Shown piece after piece: positions 16,355-24,390 of a DNA stretch of 64,000 bases (position 1 is its first letter; every line of letters starts with the position of its first letter). Position numbers and translations under genes: made by a program. The stretch is from Fodinibius salsisoli (lineage in GTDB: Bacteria > Bacteroidota > Rhodothermia > Balneolales > Balneolaceae): assembly GCF_026229185.1 (NCBI RefSeq), contig NZ_JAGGJA010000005.1:124001-188000 (forward strand). The letters are read 5' to 3'. A model generated the notes under the pieces. That model did not search any database, was not told where the DNA came from, and was given only the letters and a program-made list of their open reading frames with translations.

Positions 16355-17869
16355 ATGAGTGGTAATAGTCCACATACCGATGCGTCCTCATGCGCTGCCC
16401 AAATTACGCATTTAAAGCTGCAGTTTCCGAAGAGTGAGGCTCCGCTTTTCAATGGATTCTCTCTCGATATCAAGAGGGGAGAAAAAGTGCTGCTTTTAGG
16501 TCCCTCTGGCTCTGGAAAGTCGACCTTACTAAAGGTACTTACGAGGCTCGTTCCGGATGCGATCCAAGTACCGGTGAAGTGGGAACAGCGGCGACTATTT
16601 CATTCCTGGGGCTATGTTTTTCAGGATCCGGATGCCCAATTTTGTATGCCCTATGTGGATGAAGAGATTGCCTTTGTGTTGGAGAATTTAGGTACGCCAC
16701 AGGAGGTAATGCCTGCACGTATTCATAAATACCTACAGATGGTTGGATTAAATCTTGAAACCATCCACCAACCGATTGCAACACTTTCGCAAGGACAAAA
16801 GCAGCGGCTGGCCCTGGCTTCGGCCCTGGCACTGAAGCCCGACACCTTGGTGCTGGATGAGCCAACGGCCTTGCTGGATCCGGCCGGTACGGAGGCTATT
16901 TGGCAACAGGTGCGTCGACTAAGTGCCAACAAAACGCTGTTGGTTGTTGAGCATAAGATCGAAAAGATTATCGATTACATGGACCGAGTGGTAGTACTGG
17001 ACGATCAGGCTAACCTTATACTTGACACTACGCCAGCGAAAATCCAGAGGGAGAACCAGTCACTACTGGATCAGTATGGCATTTGGCATGCCGAAAGTTG
17101 GGATAAATATGATGAACAAACTAAGCAACTTTCATTGACTAAGGGTAACAAGAAAAAGAGTCCGCCGGTCTTACAAATTGATCCATTAAAAGGATATCGG
17201 GATGAGGAGGTCTGTATTAGGCTACCAGCGTTGGAAGTCCATGCTGGTGAATGGATTGCCGTCACGGGGCCTAACGGCGCGGGCAAAAGTACCCTTCTGA
17301 TGGCCCTCATGCAGCTGGTTCGAACAGAAGGAGTGTGCTACCTGGATGGAAAACCCATTAAAAATACGGAACAGTTAGCTTCAGAAGTTGGCTTTTTATT
17401 TCAAAACCCTGAGCTGCAGTTTGTTGGGCAAAGTGTGAGGGAGGATATAGCGTTTACGCTGGAGCGCCATCATCCCGATTGGCAGAAAGAAAAGATCAAT
17501 CAACGTGTGCAGGCGGTCATGGAGCCGTTTGGACTTGCTGAGCTGGCTGATCAAAATCCCTATACGCTGTCAACGGGACAAAAGCGTAGGCTAAGTGTGG
17601 CTTCAAGCGTTGTACAGGATCGTTCTTTGTTACTGCTGGACGAACCGACCTTTGGGCAGGATGCGGGGAATACTTTTGCTATTTTGGAACGGCTTGAAGC
17701 CTGTCGCCGTAAGGGTACAGCTCTGCTGATGGTGACGCACAACCCACAGGTTGTACAACGGTTTGCAACCCGGGTTTGGCAGGTCAAAGGTGGAGAATTG
17801 AAGGCGGATATTCCCGGGGCTCGAGCTTCAAAAGCATCCAGTAGAGAAGAGGTGTCGCATGCTGTATAG
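16355..17869 (+). CDS. ykoD: ECF transporter ATPase with two fused nucleotide-binding domains
   Basis: Both ATPase subunits of the ECF transporter in one 504-residue chain. First domain: Walker A LLGPSGSGKSTLL, signature LSQGQKQRLALA, Walker B TLVLDEPTALLD. Second domain: Walker A VTGPNGAGKSTLL, signature LSTGQKRRLSVA, Walker B LLLLDEPTFGQD. The gene starts immediately after the ykoE stop and overlaps ykoC by 11 bases, indicating translational coupling within the operon. Confidence 0.95.
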   Translation: MSGNSPHTDASSCAAQITHLKLQFPKSEAPLFNGFSLDIKRGEKVLLLGPSGSGKSTLLKVLTRLVPDAIQVPVKWEQRRLFHSWGYVFQDPDAQFCMPYVDEEIAFVLENLGTPQEVMPARIHKYLQMVGLNLETIHQPIATLSQGQKQRLALASALALKPDTLVLDEPTALLDPAGTEAIWQQVRRLSANKTLLVVEHKIEKIIDYMDRVVVLDDQANLILDTTPAKIQRENQSLLDQYGIWHAESWDKYDEQTKQLSLTKGNKKKSPPVLQIDPLKGYRDEEVCIRLPALEVHAGEWIAVTGPNGAGKSTLLMALMQLVRTEGVCYLDGKPIKNTEQLASEVGFLFQNPELQFVGQSVREDIAFTLERHHPDWQKEKINQRVQAVMEPFGLAELADQNPYTLSTGQKRRLSVASSVVQDRSLLLLDEPTFGQDAGNTFAILERLEACRRKGTALLMVTHNPQVVQRFATRVWQVKGGELKADIPGARASKASSREEVSHAV

Positions 17870-18653
17870 TTCAGAGCATACCTCGTGGATGCATAGTGTA
17901 AATCCTGCTATGAAATTAGGAGCCATGATCCTTGGGATGGCTGTTATTCTGTTCATCCATAACGTAAATGTACTTCTGGTGCTCACGGGTCTACTGACGG
18001 GTCTGCTGTTTTTGACCTCTGGACATCCTGCAAATAGAGTTGCTCTTTTTTTACTACCATTTTTATTCGTCTTTATTTCAACAGGGATGTCGATGGTTCT
18101 ATTTGGGCAGGGTGATACGCTTTGGTGGCAGTGGGGGCCGGTCAATATCAGCAGAGAAAGTTTTTTTCGTGGTCTGCATGTGGCTCTTCGGGCCCTTTGT
18201 TTTGGGATGATGGGGTTGCTCTTTGCGCTGACGACCCGCCCTGTTTTGCTATTTTATTCCCTGATGCAGCAGCTAAAATTACCGCCGCGCTATGCTTATG
18301 GTTTTATGGCTTCGCTGCGATTACTTCCGCTCATATTACAGGAGTTTAAAACGTTACGGAGGGCATATAAAGTTCGTGGTGTGCAGTTCAGAAGTAATGG
18401 GCGGGGACTGGTACAGCGAATGAAAATGTATGCGATCCCTTTACTGGCTCAAAGTATCCGGCGCGCCCAGCGCATTGCCGTATCTATGGAAGCACGGCAA
18501 TTTAATAGACAGGGCGATCGGACCTATTATTATCAAACAGGGTTTTCCGGAATGGATGCGTTGATGCTTTTCAGTTGGATTGGGATTTTTACAATCGCTT
18601 GGTGGATTGGCTGGCATTTCCCCTTCGTTGAAATAACGGACGTACGATTTTGA
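17859..18653 (+). CDS. ykoC: ECF transporter transmembrane (T) component
   Basis: Membrane scaffold of the ECF transporter that couples the ATPases to YkoE. 264 residues with hydrophobic helices at about 20-80, 100-140 and near the C-terminus. The two coupling helices with their small-basic motifs are seen at RRAYKVRGVQFRSNGRG and SIRRAQRIAVSMEARQF, as in EcfT/CbiQ proteins. The start overlaps the end of ykoD. Confidence 0.92.
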   Translation: MLYSSEHTSWMHSVNPAMKLGAMILGMAVILFIHNVNVLLVLTGLLTGLLFLTSGHPANRVALFLLPFLFVFISTGMSMVLFGQGDTLWWQWGPVNISRESFFRGLHVALRALCFGMMGLLFALTTRPVLLFYSLMQQLKLPPRYAYGFMASLRLLPLILQEFKTLRRAYKVRGVQFRSNGRGLVQRMKMYAIPLLAQSIRRAQRIAVSMEARQFNRQGDRTYYYQTGFSGMDALMLFSWIGIFTIAWWIGWHFPFVEITDVRF

Positions 18654-18699
18654 TTAAGTTATTTGGTTTGAAATTAGCAAAGAAGCATCTATCAAAATA

Positions 18700-19827
18700 A
18701 TGAAAAAGAAACCAGAACATATTGCCATCATCGGAGGTGGTGTCATTGGACTTAGTATCGGCTGGCAGCTGCTGCGTAAAGGCGCTAAGGTAACCCTGCT
18801 GGAACGCGATGAAGTCGGAAGCCATACCAGTTATGTGGCTGCCGGGATGCTGGCGCCTTATGCCGAAGTGGGCTTCGAGGAAATCGAGCTTATGAAATTG
18901 GGACAAAAAAGCCTGCAGCTGTATCCGGAGTTTTTGGACCAGCTGGCCGAAGATACCGATGATCTTCCAACACTGGATCGTTGCGGTACACTGATGGTGG
19001 GCATCGATCGAGACGATACGGAACAGCTACGGAGATTATATGATTTTAGGGAAGAGTTGGAACTTCCTGTAGAGCTAATGACCGGTACCGCTGCCCGTGA
19101 GCGTGAGCCGTACTTGTCTCCGAATGTGGTATCGGCAGTCTGGTTATCACAGGATGCACAAATTGATAATCGTAAACTGCTGAAGGCCTTAAAGCAGGCG
19201 TTTTTGAATCGGGGGGGCATGCTGTATGAGCAGACATCGGTAGATGAAATTCAACGACAGGATAGTTCGTTATATGTAGGGACAGCTGGTGAGGAAAACC
19301 CTATAGCAGCAGATGCCATCGTGATTGCAGCCGGAAGCTGGAGTGGTCAGCTTGGTGGACTTCCAGAGAAGTACGGACCTTTGTTTCGTCCTGAAAAGGG
19401 CCAGATTATAACTCTGAAGCAAACGCGGGATTGCGATTTGAGTTGCATCGTTCGTTCGCCGCGAACATACCTGGTGCCCAAAGAAGATAAGACGATCCGT
19501 CTGGGAGCTACCAGCGAAGACAAAGGGTTTGATACAGAGGTAACAGCCGGTGGACTCAAATATCTGCTGGAATATGGTTGGGAGGTGGTACCTTCAATTT
19601 ATGATTTGCCCATGGTAGAAACCATTGCCGGATTACGTCCGGCTGCTAAAGACAACCTGCCGGTCATTGGGCCAACGTCTATGCCGGGTGTTTATATGGC
19701 AGGGGGGCATCATCGCAACGGCATTTTGTTAATGCCAATTACGGCTTTTGAAGTATCCAAAGAGATATTGGATGGAAAACGATCGGAAGTACTGCACAAC
19801 TTTCGGCCCGAACGATTTTATGAATAG
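18700..19827 (+). CDS. thiO: Glycine oxidase ThiO
   Basis: FAD-dependent oxidase that turns glycine into the iminoglycine (dehydroglycine) needed for the thiazole ring, the oxygen-using alternative to ThiH. Length 375 residues. FAD motif IAIIGGGVIGLSIGWQLL at the N-terminus, followed by VTLLERDEVGSHTSYVAAGML. C-terminal ETIAGLRPAAKDNLPVIGPT and GGHHRNGILLMPITA are typical of ThiO. It sits 46 bases behind ykoC and upstream of thiS/thiG. An aerobic lifestyle is implied. Confidence 0.95.
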   Translation: MKKKPEHIAIIGGGVIGLSIGWQLLRKGAKVTLLERDEVGSHTSYVAAGMLAPYAEVGFEEIELMKLGQKSLQLYPEFLDQLAEDTDDLPTLDRCGTLMVGIDRDDTEQLRRLYDFREELELPVELMTGTAAREREPYLSPNVVSAVWLSQDAQIDNRKLLKALKQAFLNRGGMLYEQTSVDEIQRQDSSLYVGTAGEENPIAADAIVIAAGSWSGQLGGLPEKYGPLFRPEKGQIITLKQTRDCDLSCIVRSPRTYLVPKEDKTIRLGATSEDKGFDTEVTAGGLKYLLEYGWEVVPSIYDLPMVETIAGLRPAAKDNLPVIGPTSMPGVYMAGGHHRNGILLMPITAFEVSKEILDGKRSEVLHNFRPERFYE

Positions 19828-19830
19828 AGG

Positions 19831-19955
19831 TTTTTGTAAAACCCCAAAATCCGAGCTTGTGATTGTCCCGAGGGTTCGGGAAAGCAATCTTCGGTTAAAA
19901 GCTATAAAAGGAGATCGCCACACTACGTTCGCGATGATAATTAGGTTTTACAAAG
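19831..19955. repeat. MITE-like element with inverted ends between thiO and thiS
   Basis: TTTGTAAAACC (19833-19843) is the exact inverse of GGTTTTACAAA (19944-19954). Inside lie two hairpins: GATTG/CAATC enclosing CCCGA/TCGGG (19861-19889) and ATCGC/GCGAT (19914-19935). There is no coding sequence inside. It inserts about 125 bases into the thiamine operon right behind the thiO stop. Confidence 0.65.
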
Positions 19956-19981
19956 TCTTCAAATAGTATAATGTTATAATT

Positions 19982-20185
19982 ATGGATATTAAACTGAATG
20001 GAAATAGCACCCAGACGAACGCTCAAACGGTAAAGGAGCTGCTCAAGGAAACCGGTCAGGATTTGGAGGCTGGTGGAATGGCAGTGGCCGTTAATGAATC
20101 GGTGGTTGCAAAAGAACAGTGGTCAGCGCGGCGGCTGGAAGAAGGAGACCGGGTTGAAGTTATCCGTGCGACCCAGGGTGGATGA
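19982..20185 (+). CDS. thiS: Sulfur carrier protein ThiS
   Basis: Ubiquitin-like carrier of 67 residues whose C-terminal Gly-Gly (ATQGG end) is thiocarboxylated to deliver sulfur to the thiazole. It shows the usual pattern IKLNGNSTQT near the start and EEGDRVEVIRATQGG at the end. It lies between thiO and thiG. The activating enzyme ThiF is not in this window. Confidence 0.93.
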   Translation: MDIKLNGNSTQTNAQTVKELLKETGQDLEAGGMAVAVNESVVAKEQWSARRLEEGDRVEVIRATQGG

Positions 20186-20213
20186 TAAGTTTTAAAAAGT
20201 TCCCGAAGAGGTT

Positions 20214-20237
20214 ATTTCAAGCGTCCACGCTTGAAAT
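20214..20237. repeat. Perfect palindrome between thiS and thiG
   Basis: ATTTCAAGCG (20214-20223) pairs with CGCTTGAAAT (20228-20237), tetraloop TCCA. The core AAGCG-TCC-x-CGCTT recurs at 29695-29710. There is no T-run, so a terminator is unlikely. The 160-base gap otherwise holds nothing recognisable. Confidence 0.6.
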
Positions 20238-20347
20238 ATAAGTTAGGATGATGGAGTCCACCTTGCTGGTTGCTGCCATCTTATAAAATTTAAATTAATC
20301 CGCCTGACCTCTAAATCAGTGGTCAGATGGATATCAATACAATAATT

Positions 20348-21133
20348 ATGGAAAAACTGACGATAGCAGAGGAAACATTCGAATCACGGTTAATTGTGGG
20401 GAGTGCCCGATTCCCCGATCCCGATACGATGTGCCGGGCACTGGAAGCGAGTGGCACCGAAATGGTGACCGTGGCCATCCGGCGGGCGAACCTCGAGAAT
20501 AATGGTCAGATTGACGTGTTGAGCTACTTGCAGGAAGGTGGATACAAGCTGTTACCCAACACGGCCGGCTGTTATACCGCTAAAGAAGCGGTGCTCACGG
20601 CCAAGATGGCACGCGAGGCCCTCGATACCAACTGGATTAAGCTGGAAGTAATCGGGGATGAAGATACTCTTTTCCCGGATGTGCCGGAGCTGCTCAAAGC
20701 CGCCGAAGAGTTACTGCTGGAGGGATTTGTGGTTTTGCCGTATACCAACGACGATCCCATCACTTGCAAAAAGCTGGCCCGCATGGGATGCGCTGCCGTG
20801 ATGCCGCTCGGCGCGCCCATTGGCTCAGGCATGGGCATTCGAAATCCCTATAACCTGCGCATTATCAAAGAACAGGTAGACGTACCGGTCATTGTGGATG
20901 CCGGAGTCGGTACGGCCTCGGATGCCGCTATTGCCCTTGAATTAGGGATGGATGCGGTACTTTTGAACAGCGCCGTTTCGCAGGCCAAACACCCGGTAGA
21001 GATGGCGGAAGCCATGCGTAAAGGGATAGAGGCCGGGCGTTTGGCGTATGAAGCCGGGCGGATGCCTCGTCGGTTGTATGCCAAAGCGTCCAGCCCGGAA
21101 GAAGGGCTCATTGATGTACAGCATAATGAGTGA
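20348..21133 (+). CDS. thiG: Thiazole synthase ThiG
   Basis: TIM-barrel enzyme that builds the thiazole phosphate from 1-deoxy-xylulose 5-phosphate, ThiS-thiocarboxylate and dehydroglycine. The catalytic lysine lies in [17 protein letters not shown]; phosphate-binding motifs are [10 protein letters not shown] and [12 protein letters not shown]. The start is taken at ATG 20348 (MEKLTIAEE); an in-frame ATG at 20327 would add seven residues. The stop overlaps the start of tenI by eight bases. Confidence 0.95.
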   Translation: MEKLTIAEETFESRLIVGSARFPDPDTMCRALEASGTEMVTVAIRRANLENNGQIDVLSYLQEGGYKLLPNTAGCYTAKEAVLTAKMAREALDTNWIKLEVIGDEDTLFPDVPELLKAAEELLLEGFVVLPYTNDDPITCKKLARMGCAAVMPLGAPIGSGMGIRNPYNLRIIKEQVDVPVIVDAGVGTASDAAIALELGMDAVLLNSAVSQAKHPVEMAEAMRKGIEAGRLAYEAGRMPRRLYAKASSPEEGLIDVQHNE

Positions 21134-21752
21134 GCCAAACTTTCGCTATTACCTGATTACCAACCGCAAGGCCTGTGCTCCTCGTTCCCTGCCACAAGTC
21201 GTGGAGGAAGCTTGCCGTGCCGGGATAGGAGCCGTTCAGCTGCGCGAAAAAGATTTGCCAGACCATGATCTCTATCAATTAGCGACTGAAGTAAGAGAAA
21301 TTACGGCACGTTATAACACGCATCTTTTTATAAACGGGCGGCCAGATATTGCTTCGGCCGTCGGGGCCAATGGCATGCATTGCCGGGAAAGCGGGTTGTC
21401 GCCCTCCGATATACGAAAGCACTGGCCTGATCTTTCCATCGGGGCCAGCGTCCATTCTAAAGAAGCAGCCAAACGTGCGGAGAAAGAAGGAGCTGATTTT
21501 CTACTATTCGGACCAGTGTTTTTTACCCCATCCAAAGCAAGGTATGGCGAGCCGCAGGGATTGGAGAAATTACAAGCCGTTGTGGATGCAGTTCAGTTAC
21601 CGATATTTGGAGTTGGAGGCGTGCGTCCCGATCGGGTGGAGCCATGCCTGCAATCCGGGGCATACGGTGTGGCCGGCATTTCATCCATTATGGCCGCTGA
21701 TTCGGTCCGGCAAAAAGTTGATCAATGGAAGTCCATATTGAACAAATTATGA
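21126..21752 (+). CDS. tenI: Thiazole tautomerase TenI-like (ThiE paralogue)
   Basis: ThiE-fold protein of 208 residues. In place of the ThiE metal-binding Asn-Asp it has FINGRPDIA, with Gly where ThiE has the Mg-binding Asp. It keeps [20 protein letters not shown], matching the His-containing segment used by TenI. These points favour thiazole tautomerase (isomerising the thiazole carboxylate made by ThiG) over thiamine phosphate synthase. It sits directly behind thiG with overlapping start and stop. Other in-frame starts upstream (21114, 21048) lie inside thiG. Confidence 0.8.
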   Translation: MSEPNFRYYLITNRKACAPRSLPQVVEEACRAGIGAVQLREKDLPDHDLYQLATEVREITARYNTHLFINGRPDIASAVGANGMHCRESGLSPSDIRKHWPDLSIGASVHSKEAAKRAEKEGADFLLFGPVFFTPSKARYGEPQGLEKLQAVVDAVQLPIFGVGGVRPDRVEPCLQSGAYGVAGISSIMAADSVRQKVDQWKSILNKL

Positions 21753-21800
21753 AGGAAGTTTTATAGTAAGTCACACTAATAAAATACAGGCAAGAAAAGT

Positions 21801-21847
21801 CTCCCTTAGCAAAGGGAGTACCGCCGAAGGCGGGGAGGGTTGTGTTT
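21801..21847. repeat. REP-like two-hairpin element between tenI and thiE
   Basis: CTCCCTT-AGCA-AAGGGAG (21801-21818) followed by CCGCC-GAA-GGCGG (21821-21833) and GGAGGGTTGTGTTT. It has the same order and near-identical bases as the right half of the element at 13103-13221. Confidence 0.8.
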
Positions 21848-21881
21848 CTCAATCCTTTTGAACTTAATGTTACAACACATT

Positions 21882-22505
21882 ATGAAGAAGAAACTATCAG
21901 GCGTTTATCTGATTACCGATACCCAGATTCAAAATCAATATTCGCACGTTGAATTGGCTGATTTTGCCTTTAAAGCGGGCGTGCAGCTGGTGCAGTATCG
22001 AAATAAGCAGGTTTCTGACCGACGGGCTCGTGAAGAAATCCAGACCATTGCCGCACTGGATAGCAAAGAAGACAGCCTGCTTATTGTAAATGACCGGGTG
22101 GACTTGGCGATGGCCGGCGGCGCGGATGGCGTCCACCTGGGGCAGGGTGATCTGCCGATTCCGGTAGCTCGCGAGCTGTTGGGAGATGAAATGGTCATTG
22201 GTGGCACTTCTTCTAACCTTGGGGAGGCAAGAGCGGTAGAAGAAGCGGGAGCAGACTATGTGGCGCTGGGCCATATTTACGAGACTTCAACAAAACACAA
22301 AGAGTATGCTCCGCGGGGATTATCAACACTTCGGCAAGTAGAGCAGGAACTATTGGTTCCACTGGTAGCCATAGGGGGCATTACGCACAGCCGGGCAGCC
22401 GATGTAATAGCTGCCGGCGCTGATCTACTGGCTGTAAGTTCTGCCATTTGTGCTGCTCCAGAACCGGAACAGGCGGCCCGTGAATTGGTCCAGCTGTTTG
22501 AATAG
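21882..22505 (+). CDS. thiE: Thiamine phosphate synthase
   Basis: Joins HMP-PP and thiazole phosphate to thiamine monophosphate. 207 residues, TIM barrel. Active-site features are intact: VQYRNKQV, LLIVNDRVDLA (the metal-binding Asn-Asp, unlike the preceding tenI), ADGVHLGQGDLP, GGTSSNLGEA and HIYETSTK. The start is ATG 21882 (MKKKLSGVYLITD); upstream in-frame starts have no support. This is the last gene of the thiamine operon. Confidence 0.95.
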   Translation: MKKKLSGVYLITDTQIQNQYSHVELADFAFKAGVQLVQYRNKQVSDRRAREEIQTIAALDSKEDSLLIVNDRVDLAMAGGADGVHLGQGDLPIPVARELLGDEMVIGGTSSNLGEARAVEEAGADYVALGHIYETSTKHKEYAPRGLSTLRQVEQELLVPLVAIGGITHSRAADVIAAGADLLAVSSAICAAPEPEQAARELVQLFE

Positions 22506-22570
22506 GAAGATGTGGCTAATTTCTCTATTTTCAGCTTGGATACTTGATAAAGCTTAAAAGTTATACAACA

Positions 22571-23119
22571 ATGATTTACGAATTTCTTGATGCCAAGCCC
22601 GACTACCCCGATTCGGTATTTGTAGCACCCAGTGCCGATATTATCGGCGATGTTGTCTTGGGCGAGGAGAGTAGTGCCTGGTTCAATACGACGATCCGCG
22701 GAGATGTAAACTGGATTGAAATTGGTCAGCGGACCAACATCCAGGATAATAGCTGTATTCATGTGATGAACCAGACGGGGCCTACGGAGATAGGAAACGA
22801 TGTAACGATAGGGCACAATGCCATGGTGCATGGCTGTACGATCCACGACCAGGCCTTAATTGGAATACATGCAACCATTTTGGATGAAGCTATTATTGAA
22901 TCAGATGTGATTGTGGCAGCGGGCAGCCTGGTACCTCCGGGTAAACGGCTGGAATCGGGTTATATGTATATGGGTACGCCCGTGAAACAGGTGCGTAAAT
23001 TGACGGATGAAGAGATCGCATCAATTAAAGAGCATGCCGATAACTACGTAAAATATGCCCGGGCGTATATGCAAAAAGATACCTACGAGACCAACCCGTT
23101 TTATGACAAGGATGAATGA
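22571..23119 (+). CDS. Gamma-class carbonic anhydrase-like protein (YrdA/PaaY family)
   Basis: Left-handed beta-helix (hexapeptide-repeat) protein of 182 residues. The metal-ligand histidines of the gamma-carbonic anhydrase fold can be seen in DNSCIHV, IGHNAMVHGC and the following GIHATIL. Repeats run from about residue 15 to 140, followed by a C-terminal helix. Relatives bind zinc or iron; catalytic activity in the YrdA group is often low or unproven. The start is ATG 22571 (MIYEFLDAKPDYP). Confidence 0.88.
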   Translation: MIYEFLDAKPDYPDSVFVAPSADIIGDVVLGEESSAWFNTTIRGDVNWIEIGQRTNIQDNSCIHVMNQTGPTEIGNDVTIGHNAMVHGCTIHDQALIGIHATILDEAIIESDVIVAAGSLVPPGKRLESGYMYMGTPVKQVRKLTDEEIASIKEHADNYVKYARAYMQKDTYETNPFYDKDE

Positions 23120-23196
23120 AAAATTAAAAATGATCAATTGGAGAGGGAATACTTCATTTTTAATTCTTAATTCTTAATTCCTAATTTTTAATTGTT
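23120..23196. repeat. AT-rich spacer with repeated TTAATTCT/ATTTTTAATT units
   Basis: The gap in front of hemW begins with AAAAATTAAAAATGA and ends with TCATTTTTAATTCTTAATTC plus further copies, so the flanks can fold back on each other. It is a low-complexity inverted repeat without coding content. Confidence 0.5.
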
Positions 23197-24324
23197 GTGT
23201 CCGGACTGTATATCCATATTCCGTTTTGTAAGCAGGCCTGCTCGTACTGCGATTTTTATTTTGTAACCCGGACCTCGGAGCGGGAGCACTTTGTGGATCA
23301 GCTTATCCGGGAGATTCAAGATTACGAGGGAACTGCCTATACCTCCGAATCTGTGGAAACAATTTATTTTGGCGGCGGGACGCCTTCCTTGCTTGAGCCG
23401 AAACAGGTAGAGCGCATCCTGCATGAAATCTGTCGTATCTTTCCGCTGGATTTGGATGAAATAACATTCGAGGTCAATCCGGACGATGTAACCAAGGAAT
23501 TTTTGCAGGCTTTGAAGTCCATAGGTATCACGCGACTTAGTATGGGCGTGCAGACCTTTCAGCCCGAATTGTTGGAGAAGATGAATCGGGCTCATTCCAG
23601 AGATGAAGCACTCCAATGTCTGGAGGTGTTGCAGCAATCGCGCTTCAATTCCTTTACTGTAGATCTGATTTATGGAAATCCGGGGCAGACGCTGGATCAG
23701 CTCAACAGTGATATTGAGTTGTTGCTGGAGTTTGATCCACCGCATATTTCGGCTTACTCACTAACGGTAGAGCCCGATACCCGGCTGGGCAGGCAAGTAG
23801 AGCTGGGTCGCATAGTAGCTCCGGAAGATGATGCCGTAGCTCAACATTTTGATTTGGTTTACAACAAATTGAAAGAGCACGGCATCCAGCGGTATGAAGT
23901 GAGTAATTATAGCAAACCGGGATGCGAAGCAGTGCATAATAGCAACTACTGGAAACATTACAACTATTTGGGATTGGGGCCGGGCGCCCATTCATTCTGG
24001 TGGGAAGAGAAGGTCGAGCGATGGGAGCAGAAACGAGACTTGCGGGCATATTTGCGTGGTGAAGATATCCAAACTAATCGTGAAATACTTACCAGAGAAC
24101 AGCTGGCCGAAGAACGGCTGATGATGGGACTGAGGACCCGTGAGGGCGTAGGCGTAAAAGAGCTTGAACGGCGATATGATTATAGCCTGAATGACCGACA
24201 AAAAAGGTATTTAGAGGATCGACAGGCAGAGCAAAAAATGCTGTTTGATGAACGGATCAAGTTAACCGATGAGGGAATAAAAATTGCGGATGCCATTATT
24301 CTTGACTTGGTAACACTTTATTGA
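23197..24324 (+). CDS. hemW: Radical SAM heme chaperone HemW
   Basis: Radical S-adenosylmethionine protein that binds heme and supplies it to membrane enzymes; formerly annotated as a coproporphyrinogen III oxidase. 375 residues. The 4Fe-4S cluster motif is CKQACSYC (CxxxCxxC) close to the N-terminus (LYIHIPFCKQACSYCDFYF). It is followed by ETIYFGGGTPSLL, EVNPDDV and RLSMGVQTF. The GTG start at 23197 places the family motif at the usual distance from the N-terminus. Confidence 0.93.
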   Translation: MSGLYIHIPFCKQACSYCDFYFVTRTSEREHFVDQLIREIQDYEGTAYTSESVETIYFGGGTPSLLEPKQVERILHEICRIFPLDLDEITFEVNPDDVTKEFLQALKSIGITRLSMGVQTFQPELLEKMNRAHSRDEALQCLEVLQQSRFNSFTVDLIYGNPGQTLDQLNSDIELLLEFDPPHISAYSLTVEPDTRLGRQVELGRIVAPEDDAVAQHFDLVYNKLKEHGIQRYEVSNYSKPGCEAVHNSNYWKHYNYLGLGPGAHSFWWEEKVERWEQKRDLRAYLRGEDIQTNREILTREQLAEERLMMGLRTREGVGVKELERRYDYSLNDRQKRYLEDRQAEQKMLFDERIKLTDEGIKIADAIILDLVTLY

Positions 24325-24390
24325 TTGAATATGTGCAGTAAATAGCTCAACTTTATCATTGATGGTGAACAGTCATTAATGGTGAGGTCT

